Origin: Pseudomonadota bacterium
GTDB taxonomy: Bacteria > Pseudomonadota > Alphaproteobacteria > Rhizobiales > Rhizobiaceae
DNA length: 64,000 nt
Reading direction: 5' to 3'
NCBI GenBank assembly: GCA_023399465.1
Contig: JAEWPB010000144.1
Coordinates: 1 to 64,000 of the forward strand
A program made the translations under genes and the position numbers. Positions 8,177 to 17,025 of the stretch are shown here, piece after piece; position 1 is the first letter of the stretch; every line of letters starts with the position of its first letter. Under the pieces are notes generated by a model. That model did no database searches. It saw nothing but the letters and a program-made list of their open reading frames with translations, and was not told where the DNA came from.

Positions 8177-9163
8177 TCACACCGGCTCCCAGCCGTCCTT
8201 TTCGCTTGCGCGATAGATGGCATCGATGAACTTCTGGCTGAGCTTCGAGCTTTCCAGCGTCACGATTTCCTGGTCTTCCCCCTGCGCCGCACGGCTGAAT
8301 GCCTCCACTTCGCACTTGTACTGACGGCTGTCCTGGAAACGGAAGACCTCGGACTGCGAGTGGTTCTGGTTGGTAAGCTCGATTTCCTCGGCGCCGTAGC
8401 GGTCGGCATTGAACGGCGATTTCACCTCGATGAAGCCCTCCGTCCCGTGGAACACCATGACCTGCCGGGCCGCGAGCTGGGTCGAAATGTAGAAGCTCAG
8501 CTCGAAATCGCCGAAATCGGCCTTCACCGAGGAATAGATGTCGGTGCCGAACTGCGGATCGCGCTCGGTGACCGCCTGGACACGGCGCGGCTCCCTGCCG
8601 GTGGCGAAGCGCGTGGAGATCGTCGGATAGACGCCGATGTCGGGCAGGCCGCCGCCGCCAAGCGCAGGGATATTGCGCATGTTGCCCGGATCGCGATTGA
8701 AGTAGGTGAAGGCGCCCTGCACGTGGCGAAGCCTGCCGATCCTGCCCTCGACGATCAGCGAGCGGACCTTGTGCCACACGGGCGCGTAGGTGACCATGTA
8801 GGCTTCCGAGATCAGCACCTTGTTGCGATCGCGCGCGGCGATCAACTGATCGATCTCGGCGGCATTAAGGGCAATCGGCTTCTCGCAGAGCACGTGCTTG
8901 CCGGCGTCCGCGGCCTTGATCGACCATTCGACATGCTGCGAGGTCGGCAAGGGAATATAGACGGCATCGATCGTGTCCGACGCTAGCATCTCCTCGTATG
9001 AGCCGAAGGCATGCGGCACCGAAAAGCGCTGCGCCATCGCCTGCGCCTTGCCGAGATCGCGGCTGGCGATCGCCGTCACCACGCAATTCTCCGCGTCCTG
9101 AATGGCCGGCACGACCAGTTCGCGACCGATCTTCGCCGTCGATAAAATCCCGAAACGCAGCAT
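8177..9163 (-). CDS. Gfo/Idh/MocA family NAD(P)-dependent oxidoreductase
   Basis: A 328-residue dehydrogenase. The N-terminal Rossmann segment is RFGILSTAKIGRELVVPAI, and the family signature HVLCEKPIAL supplies the catalytic lysine. The C-terminal alpha/beta domain includes GGGLPDIGVYPTIS, the region that normally carries the substrate-binding residues. Members oxidise sugars, inositols, trans-dihydrodiols or similar. The substrate cannot be told here. The gene stands alone, converging with the membrane protein gene and diverging from the cysteine hydrolase gene about 200 bp away. Confidence 0.9.
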   Translation of the reverse strand: MLRFGILSTAKIGRELVVPAIQDAENCVVTAIASRDLGKAQAMAQRFSVPHAFGSYEEMLASDTIDAVYIPLPTSQHVEWSIKAADAGKHVLCEKPIALNAAEIDQLIAARDRNKVLISEAYMVTYAPVWHKVRSLIVEGRIGRLRHVQGAFTYFNRDPGNMRNIPALGGGGLPDIGVYPTISTRFATGREPRRVQAVTERDPQFGTDIYSSVKADFGDFELSFYISTQLAARQVMVFHGTEGFIEVKSPFNADRYGAEEIELTNQNHSQSEVFRFQDSRQYKCEVEAFSRAAQGEDQEIVTLESSKLSQKFIDAIYRASEKDGWEPV

Positions 9164-9363
9164 CTCGTCCTCCCACGGTAACGTTGTTGTTCGAGCCTAG
9201 TCAGGGAACTATTCCTTTGCAACGGGGGCAAGTAGCGGACACAAGCCGCCAGGGCACGGAAACAAGATGGCCGGAAACGTCCCTTCTTCGTCCGCAATCT
9301 GGCTTTTCCCGATTTATATCAGCGCTAGTTTCAATTACACCTTCAACAACAAGGATGCATGAA

Positions 9364-9924
9364 ATGACCGATGCAAGAACAGCGCTGCTGGTGATCGACG
9401 TCCAGGAATCCTTCCGCCATCGGCCCTACTGGCGTGACGAGGACGTCGCTGCCTTCCTGTCCCGGCAACAGGCGCTGATCGACGGCGCAAAGGCAGCCGG
9501 GCATGCCATCGTACAGATCCTCCACACCGACGACGACCCGGAGTTTCGCCTCGAAAGCGGGTATGTCACCACGCTCGCCGGCCTTGCGATCGAGCCTGAC
9601 GTCATCATCCACAAGACCCGCCATTCGGCCTTCGTCGGCACGCCGCTCGAAATCTGGCTGCGTCAGCGCGGCATCGGCCGTCTGATCGTCTCGGGCATCC
9701 GCACCGAGCAGTGCTGCGAGACGACGACGCGCCATGGTGCGGATCTCGGCTTTGCCGTCGATTACGTGACCGAGGCGACCCTTACCTTCCCGATGACCCA
9801 TGCCTCCGGCCGGGTATTCAGCACCGAGGATATCAAGGCCCGTACCGAGCTTGTGCTCGCCGGCCGCTTCGCCCGCATCGCGACGGTGGAGCAGGCGCTC
9901 TGTCAGATCGGCCTTGCTGCATGA
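9364..9924 (+). CDS. Isochorismatase-family cysteine hydrolase
   Basis: A 186-residue enzyme with the triad pattern of the family: Asp12 in LLVIDVQ, Lys84 in IIHKTRHSAF, and Cys117 in GIRTEQCCETTTR. Members hydrolyse amides, nicotinamide-like compounds or isochorismate. The ATG at 9364 is chosen because AAGGA at 9351-9355 sits at proper spacing; an in-frame ATG at 9355 overlaps that site. The stop overlaps the start of the downstream regulator by ATGA, so the regulator probably controls or senses this reaction. Confidence 0.9.
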   Translation: MTDARTALLVIDVQESFRHRPYWRDEDVAAFLSRQQALIDGAKAAGHAIVQILHTDDDPEFRLESGYVTTLAGLAIEPDVIIHKTRHSAFVGTPLEIWLRQRGIGRLIVSGIRTEQCCETTTRHGADLGFAVDYVTEATLTFPMTHASGRVFSTEDIKARTELVLAGRFARIATVEQALCQIGLAA

Positions 9925-10919
9925 CGCCCGCGCACCGCCCCGACCGCCGGACCATTCCCGTCTATGTCGTGCTGCCGCCGCACACGCTGCTGATGGATGT
10001 CGCCGGCCCGATCGAGGTGCTGCGCTACGCCAATGTCGAACAGGACGAAATCCTGTTCGACTGCCACTTCGTCGCCGCCCGAACCGAACAGACGACATCG
10101 ATCGGGCTGTCGCTCGCCGGCCTTGAGCGCCTGCCCGACCGGCTCCCGGAGAACGCCTATGTGGTCGTCTCCGGCAGCATGGGCGCCGTGCCCGATCCTG
10201 CCTCCGTCGCCGCCGAACGGGCAGAACTTGCGCAATGGCTACGCCGCGTGGTCGTGCCCGGCATCACGCTCGTCACGATCTGTTCCGGCGCGCTGCTAGC
10301 CGCCTCCGCCGGCCTGTTTGACGGCTGCGCCTGCACCACCCACGCTGATTGCATCGAGGATCTCCGCCGCCTGGCGCCGACTGCCGAGGTGCTGGAGAAC
10401 CGGCTGTTCGTCGAGGATGGATGCTGCTTTTCCAGCGCCGGCATCTCCACCGGCACCGACCTGATGCTCCACATCGTCGGCACGCTCACCAGCGCCCCGA
10501 TCGCCCTTGCCGTCGCCCGCACCATGGTGATCTACATGCGCCGCAGCGGCTCCGATCCGCAGCTTTCGCCCTGGCTGTCCGGCCGCAACCACCTGCATCC
10601 GGCAATCCATCGCATCCAGGATGCGATCATGGCCGATCCCGCCCGCGACTGGAGCCTGCCGCAACTGGCTGATCTTGCCCACCTGAGCGAGCGCCACATG
10701 ACGCGGCTCTTTCGCGAGCATGCGGGCCTTTCCGTCACAAGCTATGTCAACCTCATGCGCGTGACGCTGGCGCGGGAAATCCTCTCCCATTCGCGGCTCG
10801 ACATGGAAGCCGTGGCCGAGCGGGCCGGCTTTTCCTCGCCGCGCCACTTCCGGCGCATCTGGTCGCAGCACAACGCCCTGCCACCGAGCCACTACCGGAC
10901 GTCCGATCAAAGAAATTGA
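9921..10919 (+). CDS. GlxA-type transcriptional regulator (DJ-1/PfpI plus AraC domains)
   Basis: A 332-residue regulator. Residues 10-190 form a DJ-1/PfpI-like amidotransferase domain, with its elbow at VTICSGALLAASAG holding a cysteine. The C-terminal 100 residues are two AraC helix-turn-helix units (LPQLADLAHLSERHMTRLFR and MEAVAERAGFSSPRHFRRIW). The gene overlaps the cysteine hydrolase gene by 4 bp, suggesting one mRNA. Relatives control carnitine, glycine betaine or amide catabolism; which applies here is not visible. Confidence 0.92.
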   Translation: MTPAHRPDRRTIPVYVVLPPHTLLMDVAGPIEVLRYANVEQDEILFDCHFVAARTEQTTSIGLSLAGLERLPDRLPENAYVVVSGSMGAVPDPASVAAERAELAQWLRRVVVPGITLVTICSGALLAASAGLFDGCACTTHADCIEDLRRLAPTAEVLENRLFVEDGCCFSSAGISTGTDLMLHIVGTLTSAPIALAVARTMVIYMRRSGSDPQLSPWLSGRNHLHPAIHRIQDAIMADPARDWSLPQLADLAHLSERHMTRLFREHAGLSVTSYVNLMRVTLAREILSHSRLDMEAVAERAGFSSPRHFRRIWSQHNALPPSHYRTSDQRN

Positions 10920-11002
10920 GTGGTCGATCACGCTCACGGTTGCTAACCTCCGATCTCCCATCCGGCCTCTATTGGCCTCCCCCGACAACTACGGAGCTTT
11001 CC

Positions 11003-11953
11003 ATGCAAATGCGCGCCCTCGGCCGAACCGGTCTTTCCATCGCACCCCTCGTATTCGGAGGGAATGTGTTTGGCTGGACTGCAGACGAGAAAACCTCGTT
11101 CGATCTGCTTGACGGATTTTTCGGCGCGGGTTTCAACACCATCGACACCGCGGACGTCTATTCCGCCTGGGTCGACGGCCATGTCGGCGGCGAGTCCGAG
11201 GCGATCATCGGCAAATGGCTGAAGCAAAGCGGCACGCCGCGCGACAAGGCTGTCATCATCACCAAGGTCGGTTACGACAATCGTGGCAAGGCAACCGGAC
11301 TGAGCAAGCGCTGGATCGCGGAAGCGGTCGAGGCGTCGCTGCGCCGCCTGCAAACCGACTACATCGACCTTTATCTCGCGCACCAGCCCGATCCCCTGAC
11401 CCCGCACGAGGAAACGCTCGAAGCCTTCGCGAGGCTCAAGGAGACAGGCAAGGTCCGGGCGATCGGCTGCTCGAACTACGATGCCGAGCTTCTCGCCACC
11501 ACGCTTGAGGTGGCCAAGGCGAACGGGCTGCCGCGCTACGACGTGGTCCAGCCCGAATACAATCTCTATGCCCGCGCCGACTTCGAAGGTCCGCTTGCCG
11601 AACTCTGCCAGCGCGAGGATATCGGCGTCGTCACCTATTTCGCCCTTGCCGCCGGCTTCCTGACCGGAAAATACCGCAGCAAGGCCGACGCCGAAGGCAA
11701 GGAGCGCGGCGGTCGCGTGGAAAACTATCTCGACGAGCGGGGCCTGCGCATTCTCGCCGCCCTCGACAAGGTCTCCGCCGAGACCGGCGCGAAGCCCGCC
11801 GAGATTGCCATCGCCTGGCTGATCGCCAAGCCGGCGGTGACTGCGCCGATCGCCAGCGCCACCAGCCTGTCGCAGTTGCAGAGCCTGATCAACGCAGCCT
11901 CGCTGACGCTGTCGGCCGACGCCATCGCCCTGCTCGACGCGGCCGGCGCCTGA
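11003..11953 (+). CDS. Aldo/keto reductase
   Basis: A 316-residue TIM-barrel NADP-dependent reductase. It has the N-terminal RALGRTGLSIAPLVFGGNVFG and the catalytic Asp-Tyr region NTIDTADVYSAW. It also has YIDLYLAHQPD and KVRAIGCSNYDAELL, typical of AKRs related to YajO/voltage-channel beta subunits. The ATG at 11003 follows CGGAG at 10992-10996. A GNAT gene follows 16 bp later, probably in the same transcript. The natural carbonyl substrate is unknown. Confidence 0.92.
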   Translation: MQMRALGRTGLSIAPLVFGGNVFGWTADEKTSFDLLDGFFGAGFNTIDTADVYSAWVDGHVGGESEAIIGKWLKQSGTPRDKAVIITKVGYDNRGKATGLSKRWIAEAVEASLRRLQTDYIDLYLAHQPDPLTPHEETLEAFARLKETGKVRAIGCSNYDAELLATTLEVAKANGLPRYDVVQPEYNLYARADFEGPLAELCQREDIGVVTYFALAAGFLTGKYRSKADAEGKERGGRVENYLDERGLRILAALDKVSAETGAKPAEIAIAWLIAKPAVTAPIASATSLSQLQSLINAASLTLSADAIALLDAAGA

Positions 11954-11969
11954 GATCGGGAGAGACAGG

Positions 11970-12413
11970 ATGACCGTTACGATCCGCGACGCCCGCCCGA
12001 CAGACGAAAAGGAATGGCGTCGCCTTTGGGCGGACTATCTCGCCTTCTACGACACGACCCTCTCCGACGAGATCACCGACGCCACCTGGCGACGCGTCCA
12101 CGACCCGGCTTCAGCGATTTTCATGCGGGTTGCCGAAGTCGAGGGCCGGATGGTCGGCTTCGCGCTCTGCATCACCCATGAAGGCACCTGGGTGAAGGAC
12201 CTCGACTGCTATCTGGAAGACCTTTTCGTCGATGAGAGCCAGCGCGGCCTGGGACTGGGACGCGCACTCCTCGACGATCTGGTCGACCTGTCGAAGCAGA
12301 ACGGCTGGGCGCGGCTCTACTGGCATACCAGCGTCGACAACCATCGCGCCCGCAAGCTCTACGACCAGTACGTCAAGACCGACGATCACATCCGCTACCG
12401 GATCGAGTTCTGA
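11970..12413 (+). CDS. GNAT family N-acetyltransferase
   Basis: A 147-residue acetyltransferase. The acetyl-CoA loop appears as VDESQRGLGLGRALLDDLVD (residues about 88-107), and the C-terminal strand motif YWHTSVDNHRARKLYDQY is typical of the GNAT fold. GAGAGACAGG precedes the start. It lies 16 bp after the aldo/keto reductase and is followed by a strong bidirectional terminator. The acceptor substrate is unknown. Confidence 0.9.
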   Translation: MTVTIRDARPTDEKEWRRLWADYLAFYDTTLSDEITDATWRRVHDPASAIFMRVAEVEGRMVGFALCITHEGTWVKDLDCYLEDLFVDESQRGLGLGRALLDDLVDLSKQNGWARLYWHTSVDNHRARKLYDQYVKTDDHIRYRIEF

Positions 12414-12433
12414 GGCTAGAAAAACCGGAAAAG

Positions 12434-12470
12434 AAAAAGGCGGCTTGCCCAACCGGCAGCCGCCTTTTTT
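12434..12470. terminator. Bidirectional terminator between GNAT gene and pheT
   Basis: A 7-bp stem (GGCGGCT / AGCCGCC) is flanked by AAAAA on the left and TTTTTT on the right. It can therefore end the plus-strand GNAT transcript and the minus-strand pheST transcript. Confidence 0.85.
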
Positions 12471-12494
12471 CATGTCCATCGCTTCACGCAGCAA

Positions 12495-14918
12495 TCATGC
12501 GCGCAATACGCCGCCGGTGGTCTTCTCGACATTGGCGACGATCTTCTTCGTCAGCGCATCGAAATCCTCGTCGGTCAGCGTGCGCTCGACCGGCTGGATC
12601 ATCACCTCGATTGCGACCGACTTCTTGCCCTCGCCAAGCGAAGCGCCCTCGAATACGTCGAAGACATTGACCCCGGTCACCAGCTTGCGGTCGGCGCTCG
12701 ATGCCGCCTTGAGGATGGCGCCCGCTTCCACCGTCTTGTCGACGACGAAGGCGAAGTCGCGCTTGACGACCTGGAACGGCGACAGTTCGAGAGCCGGCTT
12801 GGTGCGGGTCGCCTTCTTCTTCGGATCCGGCATGGCGTCGACGAAGATTTCGAAACCGCAAAGCGCGCCGCTCACATCGAGCGCTTCCAGCGTCTTTGGA
12901 TGGAACTCGCCGAAATAGCCGAGAACGACCTTCGGGCCCATCTTGATCGTGCCGGAGCGGCCCGGATGGTACCACGAGGGGCCACCCTTCTCGATCTGGA
13001 CATTGCCCATGGGCAGGCCACAGGCCTCGATCACCGCAAGCGCATCCGCCTTGGCGTCGAAGACGTCGACCGGCTTGCCGCCACCCTTGGCCGCATTCGA
13101 CCACATGCGACCGGCGCCCGAAAGCGAGGCCGTGCCGCGACGGACGCCGCCGGCAACGCGACGCTGACCGGCCGGCGTATCGTTTTCATAGGTGCCCGAC
13201 ACCTCGAAGATGGCGACATCGCCAAAGCCCTTGTCGGCGTTGCGCTGGGCTGCCGAAAGCAGTCCAGGCAGCAACGACGGACGCATGTCGGACATGTCCG
13301 ATGCAATCGGGTTGGCAAGCTTCAATGCCGGCGACCCGCCGCCGAAAAGCTTTGCCTGGTCTTCCGAGATGAACGACCAGGTGACGGCTTCCAGCATGCC
13401 GCGGGAGGCAAGCGCCCGCTTGGCGGTGCGGGTACGGATCTGCAGCGTCGTCAGGATCTTGCCGTTGACGGCACCATGGCTGTCGAGCGGCGCGGGCTTG
13501 ATGTTGTCGACGCCGTGGATGCGCATGACTTCCTCGACGAGGTCGGCCTTGCCATCGACATCAGGACGCCACGAGGGAACGCTGACCGAGACCCGTTCGC
13601 CGGAGCCGGAAACGCCAAAGCCGAGCCTGGTCAAGATCTCGACGCTCTCTTCAGACGACACCTCGAGCCCTGTGAGACGCTTGACCTCGGAGACCGGGAA
13701 ATCGACGATCTTCGCCTCGTATCCCTTGTAGCCGACGACCTTGGAGGTCGCGGCCGTACCGCCGCAGAGTTCGAGGACCAGTTCGGTGGTGCGCTCGAGA
13801 CCGGGGATCATGTATTCCGGATCGACGCCGCGCTCGAAGCGATAGCGGGCATCGGTGATGATGCCGAGCGAACGACCGGTCTTGGCAATGTTGATCGGAT
13901 CCCAGAGAGCGGACTCGATCAGCACGTCGACGGTATTCTCGTCACAGCCGGAATGTTCGCCGCCCATCACGCCGCCGATCGACTCGACGCCGTTGTCATC
14001 AGCGATGACGACGTTGCCGGGGTTCAGCTTGTATTCGCGCTGGTCGAGCGCCAGGATCGTCTCATCGATATGGGCCCGACGCACGACCAGATTACCCTTC
14101 ACCTTGGCGGCGTCGAAGACGTGCATCGGCCGGCCCTGGTCGAAGGTCATGTAGTTGGTGATGTCGACGAGCGCGTTGATCGGACGAAGACCGATGGCGT
14201 TCAGGCGACGCTGCATCCAAACCGGGCTCGGGCCGTTCTTGACGCCGCGCACGAGACGAAGCGCGAAGCCCGGGCACAGCTTCTCGTCATCAAGAATGAT
14301 CTTGACGTCGACCGGGGTCTCGCCCTCGACCTTGAAAGCTGGCGCAACAGGCTGCTTCAGCCGGCCGAGACCGGATGCGGCGAGGTCGCGGGCAATGCCA
14401 TAGACGCTGGTGCAGTCCGGACGGTTCGGCGTCAGGTTGATCTCGATGACCGGATCATCGATGCCGGCGTAGGCGGCAAAGCTGGTGCCGACAGGGGCGT
14501 TTTCGGGTAGATCGATGATGCCGTCATGCTCGTCCGACATGTCGAGTTCCTTTTCGGAACACATCATGCCGTGGCTCTCGACGCCGCGGATGTTGCCGAC
14601 CGAAAGGGTGACGTCGAGGCCGGGGACATAGGTGCCGGCCGGAGCGAAGGCGCCGACGAGGCCGGTGCGGGCATTCGGCGCGCCGCAGACGACCTGGATC
14701 GGCTTGCCGGCGCCGGTATCGACCGAGAGGACCTTGAGCTTGTCGGCCTGCGGGTGCTTTTCGGCGGAGATGACGCGGGCGATGACGAAGGGCCTGTAGG
14801 CCGCCTTGTCGTCGACATCCTCGACCTCGAGGCCGATCGCCGTCAGGCGCTCGCAGACTTCCTCAAGCGTTGCCTCGGTTTCCAGATGTTCTTTCAGCCA
14901 GGAGAGTGTGAATTTCAT
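12495..14918 (-). CDS. pheT: Phenylalanine--tRNA ligase beta subunit
   Basis: An 807-residue protein of the usual bacterial length. The N-terminal MKFTLSWLKEHLE and the EMAP-like tRNA-binding domain (VDTGAGKPIQVVCGAPNARTG) are followed by the B3/B4 editing region and B5. The C-terminal anticodon-recognition FDX-ACB domain holds VVKRDFAFVVDKTVEA. With PheS it forms the alpha2-beta2 synthetase charging tRNA-Phe. It begins 12 bp after pheS and ends at a strong hairpin. No unusual features are seen. Confidence 0.97.
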   Translation of the reverse strand: MKFTLSWLKEHLETEATLEEVCERLTAIGLEVEDVDDKAAYRPFVIARVISAEKHPQADKLKVLSVDTGAGKPIQVVCGAPNARTGLVGAFAPAGTYVPGLDVTLSVGNIRGVESHGMMCSEKELDMSDEHDGIIDLPENAPVGTSFAAYAGIDDPVIEINLTPNRPDCTSVYGIARDLAASGLGRLKQPVAPAFKVEGETPVDVKIILDDEKLCPGFALRLVRGVKNGPSPVWMQRRLNAIGLRPINALVDITNYMTFDQGRPMHVFDAAKVKGNLVVRRAHIDETILALDQREYKLNPGNVVIADDNGVESIGGVMGGEHSGCDENTVDVLIESALWDPINIAKTGRSLGIITDARYRFERGVDPEYMIPGLERTTELVLELCGGTAATSKVVGYKGYEAKIVDFPVSEVKRLTGLEVSSEESVEILTRLGFGVSGSGERVSVSVPSWRPDVDGKADLVEEVMRIHGVDNIKPAPLDSHGAVNGKILTTLQIRTRTAKRALASRGMLEAVTWSFISEDQAKLFGGGSPALKLANPIASDMSDMRPSLLPGLLSAAQRNADKGFGDVAIFEVSGTYENDTPAGQRRVAGGVRRGTASLSGAGRMWSNAAKGGGKPVDVFDAKADALAVIEACGLPMGNVQIEKGGPSWYHPGRSGTIKMGPKVVLGYFGEFHPKTLEALDVSGALCGFEIFVDAMPDPKKKATRTKPALELSPFQVVKRDFAFVVDKTVEAGAILKAASSADRKLVTGVNVFDVFEGASLGEGKKSVAIEVMIQPVERTLTDEDFDALTKKIVANVEKTTGGVLRA

Positions 14919-14930
14919 GATCGTTTCTCC

Positions 14931-16013
14931 TTAAGCGGAAAGGCCGCCGAACAGCGTCGGCATGTCGAGCGGACGGAAGCCGTAATGCGTCATCCAGCGG
15001 ACATCGGCGTTGAAGAAATCACGCAGATCCGGCATGCCGTATTTCAGCATGGCGATGCGGTCGAGCCCCATGCCCCAGGCAAAGCCCTGGTATTCGTCGG
15101 GATCGAGCCCGCCGGCGCGCAGGACGTTCGGGTGCACCATGCCGCAGCCGAGGATTTCCATCCAGTCGCTGCCCTCGCCGAACTTGACGATCGGACCGGA
15201 ACGGTCGCACTGGATGTCGACCTCGAAGGACGGCTCGGTGAACGGGAAGAACGACGGACGGAAACGCATCGTCACGCTGTCGACCTCGAAGAAGGCCTTG
15301 CAGAACTCCTCGAGGACCCAGCGCATGTTGGCGACATTGGCCTTCTTGTCGACCACCAGCCCTTCGACCTGATGGAACATCGGCGAGTGGGTGGCGTCGG
15401 AATCCTGGCGGTAGGTCTTGCCGGGAATGATGATGCGGATCGGCGGCTGCTGCGCCTCCATGGTGCGCACCTGCACCGGCGAGGTGTGGGTGCGCAGGAC
15501 CTTGCGCTCACCGTTCTCGTCCGGATTGAAGAAGAAGGTGTCGTGCATCTCGCGGGCCGGGTGGCCTTCGGGGAAGTTCAGCGCCGTGAAATTGTAGTAG
15601 TCGGTCTCGACGTCGGGACCTTCGGCGATTGCGAAGCCCATGTCGCCGAAGATGGCGGTGATCTCGTCGACGATCTGGCTGATCGGATGGATGCGGCCGC
15701 GTTCGGCCGGCGACGAGCGCACCGGCAGGCTGACGTCGACGGTCTCGGCGGCAAGACGCGCGGCAATCGCGGCGTCGCGGAGCGCCACCTTGCTGGCGGC
15801 GATCGCATCGGCGACTTCGTTCTTCAACGCGTTGATGGCGGCGCCGCGGGTCTGGCGCTCTTCCGGCGTCATGCTGCCCAGCGTCTTCAAGAGTTCGGAA
15901 ACCGAGCCCTTCTTGCCCAGCGCCGAAACGCGCACGGCTTCGATCGAAGCCTCGTCACTGGCGGCGGCAATCTCTGCCAGCAACGATGTTTTCAAACTGT
16001 CGAGATCGGACAT
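14931..16013 (-). CDS. pheS: Phenylalanine--tRNA ligase alpha subunit
   Basis: A 360-residue catalytic subunit. An N-terminal coiled-coil domain precedes the class II motifs: HPISQIVDEI, motif 2 around VLRTHTSPVQVRTM, and motif 3 GFAWGMGLDRIAMLKYGM. The ATG at 16013 is preferred over the longer frame to 16049. It gives the family N-terminus MSDLDSLKTSLL and has GAGCAGGAC just upstream. The gene follows the rplT terminator and pairs with pheT 12 bp downstream. Confidence 0.97.
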   Translation of the reverse strand: MSDLDSLKTSLLAEIAAASDEASIEAVRVSALGKKGSVSELLKTLGSMTPEERQTRGAAINALKNEVADAIAASKVALRDAAIAARLAAETVDVSLPVRSSPAERGRIHPISQIVDEITAIFGDMGFAIAEGPDVETDYYNFTALNFPEGHPAREMHDTFFFNPDENGERKVLRTHTSPVQVRTMEAQQPPIRIIIPGKTYRQDSDATHSPMFHQVEGLVVDKKANVANMRWVLEEFCKAFFEVDSVTMRFRPSFFPFTEPSFEVDIQCDRSGPIVKFGEGSDWMEILGCGMVHPNVLRAGGLDPDEYQGFAWGMGLDRIAMLKYGMPDLRDFFNADVRWMTHYGFRPLDMPTLFGGLSA

Positions 16014-16084
16014 GTCCTGCTCTTTCTGTCCATGAAACGGGCGGGCCATGCGGCGCCCGGGCGAAAACGTGAACCGTGGTCATG

Positions 16085-16118
16085 AAAAAACCCGCGCCAG
16101 CCCAACCAGCGCGGGTTT
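16085..16118 (-). terminator. Rho-independent terminator after rplT
   Basis: On the minus strand a 10-bp stem (AAACCCGCGC / GCGCGGGTTT) runs into TTTTTT. It lies between the rplT stop and the pheS start, so pheST probably uses its own promoter or read-through. Confidence 0.85.
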
Positions 16119-16156
16119 CCCAATGTCGTCGATGCTAAAGCTTGGGAAGCGCTGGT

Positions 16157-16561
16157 TTACTTGACCGCGCTTTCAAACTCGTTAGCGGTGCCGGCGTCCT
16201 TGAGGTAGGCAAGGGCCTTCTTGGCAGCAGCAACGAGCGCGCCGAATGCAGCCGGCTCGTGGATGGCCATGTCGGACAGAACCTTACGGTCGACTTCGAT
16301 GCCAGCCTTGTTGAGGCCGTCGATGAAGCGGCCGTAGGTCAGGCCGGATTCGCGAACGGCAGCGTTGATGCGCTGGATCCACAGAGCGCGGAAGTTGCGC
16401 TTGTTAACCTTGCGGTCGCGATAAGCGTACTGCTTGGAACGGTCAACCGCAGCCTTTGCAGCGCGGATGGTGTTCTTGCGACGGCCATAGAAGCCCTTGG
16501 CGGCCTTCAAAACCTTCTTGTGCTTTGCGTGAGCGGCTACGCCGCGCTTTACACGTGCCAT
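16157..16561 (-). CDS. rplT: 50S ribosomal protein L20
   Basis: A 134-residue basic protein beginning MARVKRGVAAHAKHKKVLKA, followed by GFYGRRKNTIRAAKAAVDRS and the conserved ALWIQRINAAVRESGLTYG. It binds 23S rRNA early in large-subunit assembly. It is about 15 residues longer at the C-terminus than the 118-residue enteric protein, as is usual in alphaproteobacteria. It sits 39 bp after rpmI. In other bacteria L20 represses its own operon; no obvious leader pseudoknot was identified here by eye. Confidence 0.97.
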   Translation of the reverse strand: MARVKRGVAAHAKHKKVLKAAKGFYGRRKNTIRAAKAAVDRSKQYAYRDRKVNKRNFRALWIQRINAAVRESGLTYGRFIDGLNKAGIEVDRKVLSDMAIHEPAAFGALVAAAKKALAYLKDAGTANEFESAVK

Positions 16562-16600
16562 GTCATGATCTCCTTAACGTATCCAGATCGCTCGAAAGTC

Positions 16601-16804
16601 TCAGAGACCGTTCGGCAGGTAGTTCTTGATGACCTTCTTGCCATCGGCTTCGGCAAGAATCATCGTTCCGCGGGCGTCGCGAATGAACTTGTTGGTACGC
16701 TTGATCATGCCGTGGCGCTTGCCTGCAGCAGCCGCTACGACCTTGCCGGTGGCGGTGATCTTGAACCGCTTCTTGGCAGACGACTTCGTCTTCATCTTGG
16801 GCAT
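16601..16804 (-). CDS. rpmI: 50S ribosomal protein L35
   Basis: A 67-residue basic protein, MPKMKTKSSAKKRFKITATG, continuing with KVVAAAAGKRHGMIKRTNKF. The start at 16804 has GGAG upstream and matches the family N-terminus; the frame is open to 16936 but that extension looks non-coding. It lies between infC and rplT in the conserved infC-rpmI-rplT order. A hairpin separates it from infC. Confidence 0.96.
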   Translation of the reverse strand: MPKMKTKSSAKKRFKITATGKVVAAAAGKRHGMIKRTNKFIRDARGTMILAEADGKKVIKNYLPNGL

Positions 16805-16970
16805 TTTGCTACTCCGTTGTTTTTGTTTCGAAGCGGGCAGACGACGCCCGCCTTCAAGCATAAGAACGGCCACGGCATGCCCTGCCGGACCGTTCGGACG
16901 GGCGCTTATAACCGCAGCGCCGGAAAAGTGCAACATGGATTCGCCCGGCCGGCACGTTCACGGCCGAGGA

Positions 16971-17002
16971 AAAAACGAAAAGCCGCCCCGCGGGACGGCT
17001 TT
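16971..17002 (-). terminator. Hairpin between infC and rpmI (terminator or attenuator)
   Basis: On the minus strand AAAGCCGTCCC pairs with GGGCGGCTTT (one G-T wobble) and leads into TTTTCGTTTTTT. It lies 24 bp after the infC stop. It may terminate or attenuate transcription before the ribosomal protein genes. Confidence 0.7.
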
Positions 17003-17025
17003 CACTTCATGCAAAGTCCGCTGAA

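Noticed and set aside
16805..16936. N-terminal extension of L35
   Set aside because: L35 is a short protein with a conserved MPKMKTK start; the extension is non-conserved and lacks a ribosome site.
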